A DNA stretch of 13,218 nucleotides, taken from NCBI GenBank assembly GCA_051011115.1, contig JBPCUN010000016.1:1-13218 (forward strand), in the 5' to 3' direction. Positions 12,587-13,218 of this stretch are shown here, piece by piece. Every line of letters begins with the position of its first letter. Positions within the stretch are counted from its first letter, which is position 1. Both the position numbers and the translations under genes were made by a program. The DNA comes from Profundicola sp051011115. GTDB lineage: Bacteria > Bacteroidota > Bacteroidia > Flavobacteriales > Weeksellaceae. The notes under the pieces were generated by a model. It worked only from the letters and a program-made list of their open reading frames with translations. It searched no databases and was not told the origin of the DNA.

Positions 12587-13218
12587 ATGATGAAAAATAT
12601 TTTATTATTTATTGTAGTACTCACTTTATATAATTGTAAAACAAACGAGATGATTTCTCATAATACAGAAGTTCACGATTTGGTTACTAAGATTGAGAAT
12701 GATATTTATGAAAATTTTCATTTTCAACAATATTCTGATGGAAAAAAATCACTAATTCCTTTTAAAGAAATTTATAATAGAAAAGATTTCTACATTATAC
12801 TTATCCCAAAAATAAGAATAACCAATTCAGGTAAATTATATAAGTGCAATGAAAATTTTTTGGAATGGATTAATTTTAACTCTGTTAACTACCAAGAGCC
12901 TGATATTTACATATACGATAAAAAAAATAATTTTATAGATAAATTTTCTTATTATTTAGGCTTTGATAAATCATTATGGCTTAAAAATGATGACTATATC
13001 ATGAACTTATACGCAAAAAAAGTCTTAGAACACAAATACACATATATTGTAGATAACAAAATTAAATCTAATCAGTTCTACGTTTTTAAAAATGAGAATT
13101 CTTATTATACAATAGTAAGTAACAAATTTGTGACTGTAAATGAATTTGCAAGACTAAGAGGTAAAGACTTAATAAACCTTATAATACAAGAAAAAGGGAT
13201 GATTATTGGTGGTAAAGG
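12587..13218 (+). CDS. Candidate immunity protein 2, predicted lipoprotein (partial, runs off window)
   Basis: The frame starts at ATG 12587 (or the adjacent ATG 12590), directly after the toxin 2 stop, and stays open for 210 codons to the window end. The N-terminus MMKNILLFIVVLTLYNCKTNE is a short hydrophobic signal peptide ending in a cysteine with Leu at -3, a plausible Bacteroidota lipoprotein site, although Tyr-Asn before the Cys is not the textbook lipobox. The mature part is rich in Lys, Asn, Tyr and Ile (for example EPDIYIYDKKNNFIDKF, then DKSLWLKNDDYIMNLYAKK). I recognise no family. The immunity role is inferred from its position. An envelope-anchored immunity protein fits a toxin that acts outside the cytoplasm. 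Confidence 0.7.
   Translation, partial: MMKNILLFIVVLTLYNCKTNEMISHNTEVHDLVTKIENDIYENFHFQQYSDGKKSLIPFKEIYNRKDFYIILIPKIRITNSGKLYKCNENFLEWINFNSVNYQEPDIYIYDKKNNFIDKFSYYLGFDKSLWLKNDDYIMNLYAKKVLEHKYTYIVDNKIKSNQFYVFKNENSYYTIVSNKFVTVNEFARLRGKDLINLIIQEKGMIIGGK

Overview
The window looks like chromosomal DNA of a Bacteroidota bacterium, most likely a member of the Flavobacteriia. The evidence is AT-rich sequence, a single fused SecDF protein, promoters of the TTG-N(17-23)-TAnnTTTG type in front of several genes, weak or absent Shine-Dalgarno sequences, a Bacteroidota-style arsenic operon (arsR, DUF6428, arsC, ACR3), and the remains of a Bacteroidota Rhs-like polymorphic toxin. No rRNA, tRNA, CRISPR array or IS element was seen.

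Layout. (1) Positions 1-2484, minus strand: a compact operon of L-threonine 3-dehydrogenase (tdh), an AmgK-like sugar kinase, a stand-alone RapZ C-terminal domain, and the start of a MurU-like nucleotidyltransferase cut by the window edge. The last three form a plausible amino-sugar (MurNAc/GlcNAc) recycling unit. (2) Positions 2653-5750, plus strand: secDF with its own promoter and a very strong bidirectional hairpin terminator. (3) Positions 5792-7112, minus strand: two small genes of unknown function. (4) Positions 7220-9815, minus strand: the arsenic resistance operon, with a probable ArsR operator upstream and a terminator downstream. (5) Positions 9870-10736, plus strand: tatA and a PAP2-family phosphatase gene, overlapping by one base. 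(6) Positions 10799-13218, plus strand: two tandem orphan toxin/immunity cassettes.

Region 6 is the most interesting part. Each cassette holds a 5'-truncated piece of the same Rhs-like core ending in GLNHVREH, then a different C-terminal toxin domain, then a different candidate immunity gene. The two core pieces share a perfect 117-bp direct repeat (11039-11155 and 11963-12079) that stops exactly where the toxin domains diverge. This is the arrangement expected of silent cassettes that recombine into a full-length toxin gene elsewhere. Toxin 1 is an unrecognised 157-residue domain followed by a predicted three-helix membrane protein. Toxin 2 has a papain/C39-like Gln-Cys...His...Asp pattern and is followed by a predicted lipoprotein, which suggests a target in the cell envelope.

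How the parts relate: SecDF and TatA are envelope export components, PAP2 probably acts on lipid phosphates, and the ars operon is a self-contained detoxification unit. The toxin cassettes have no evident promoter and no secretion or delivery part of their own, so they probably depend on a complete parent gene outside the window.
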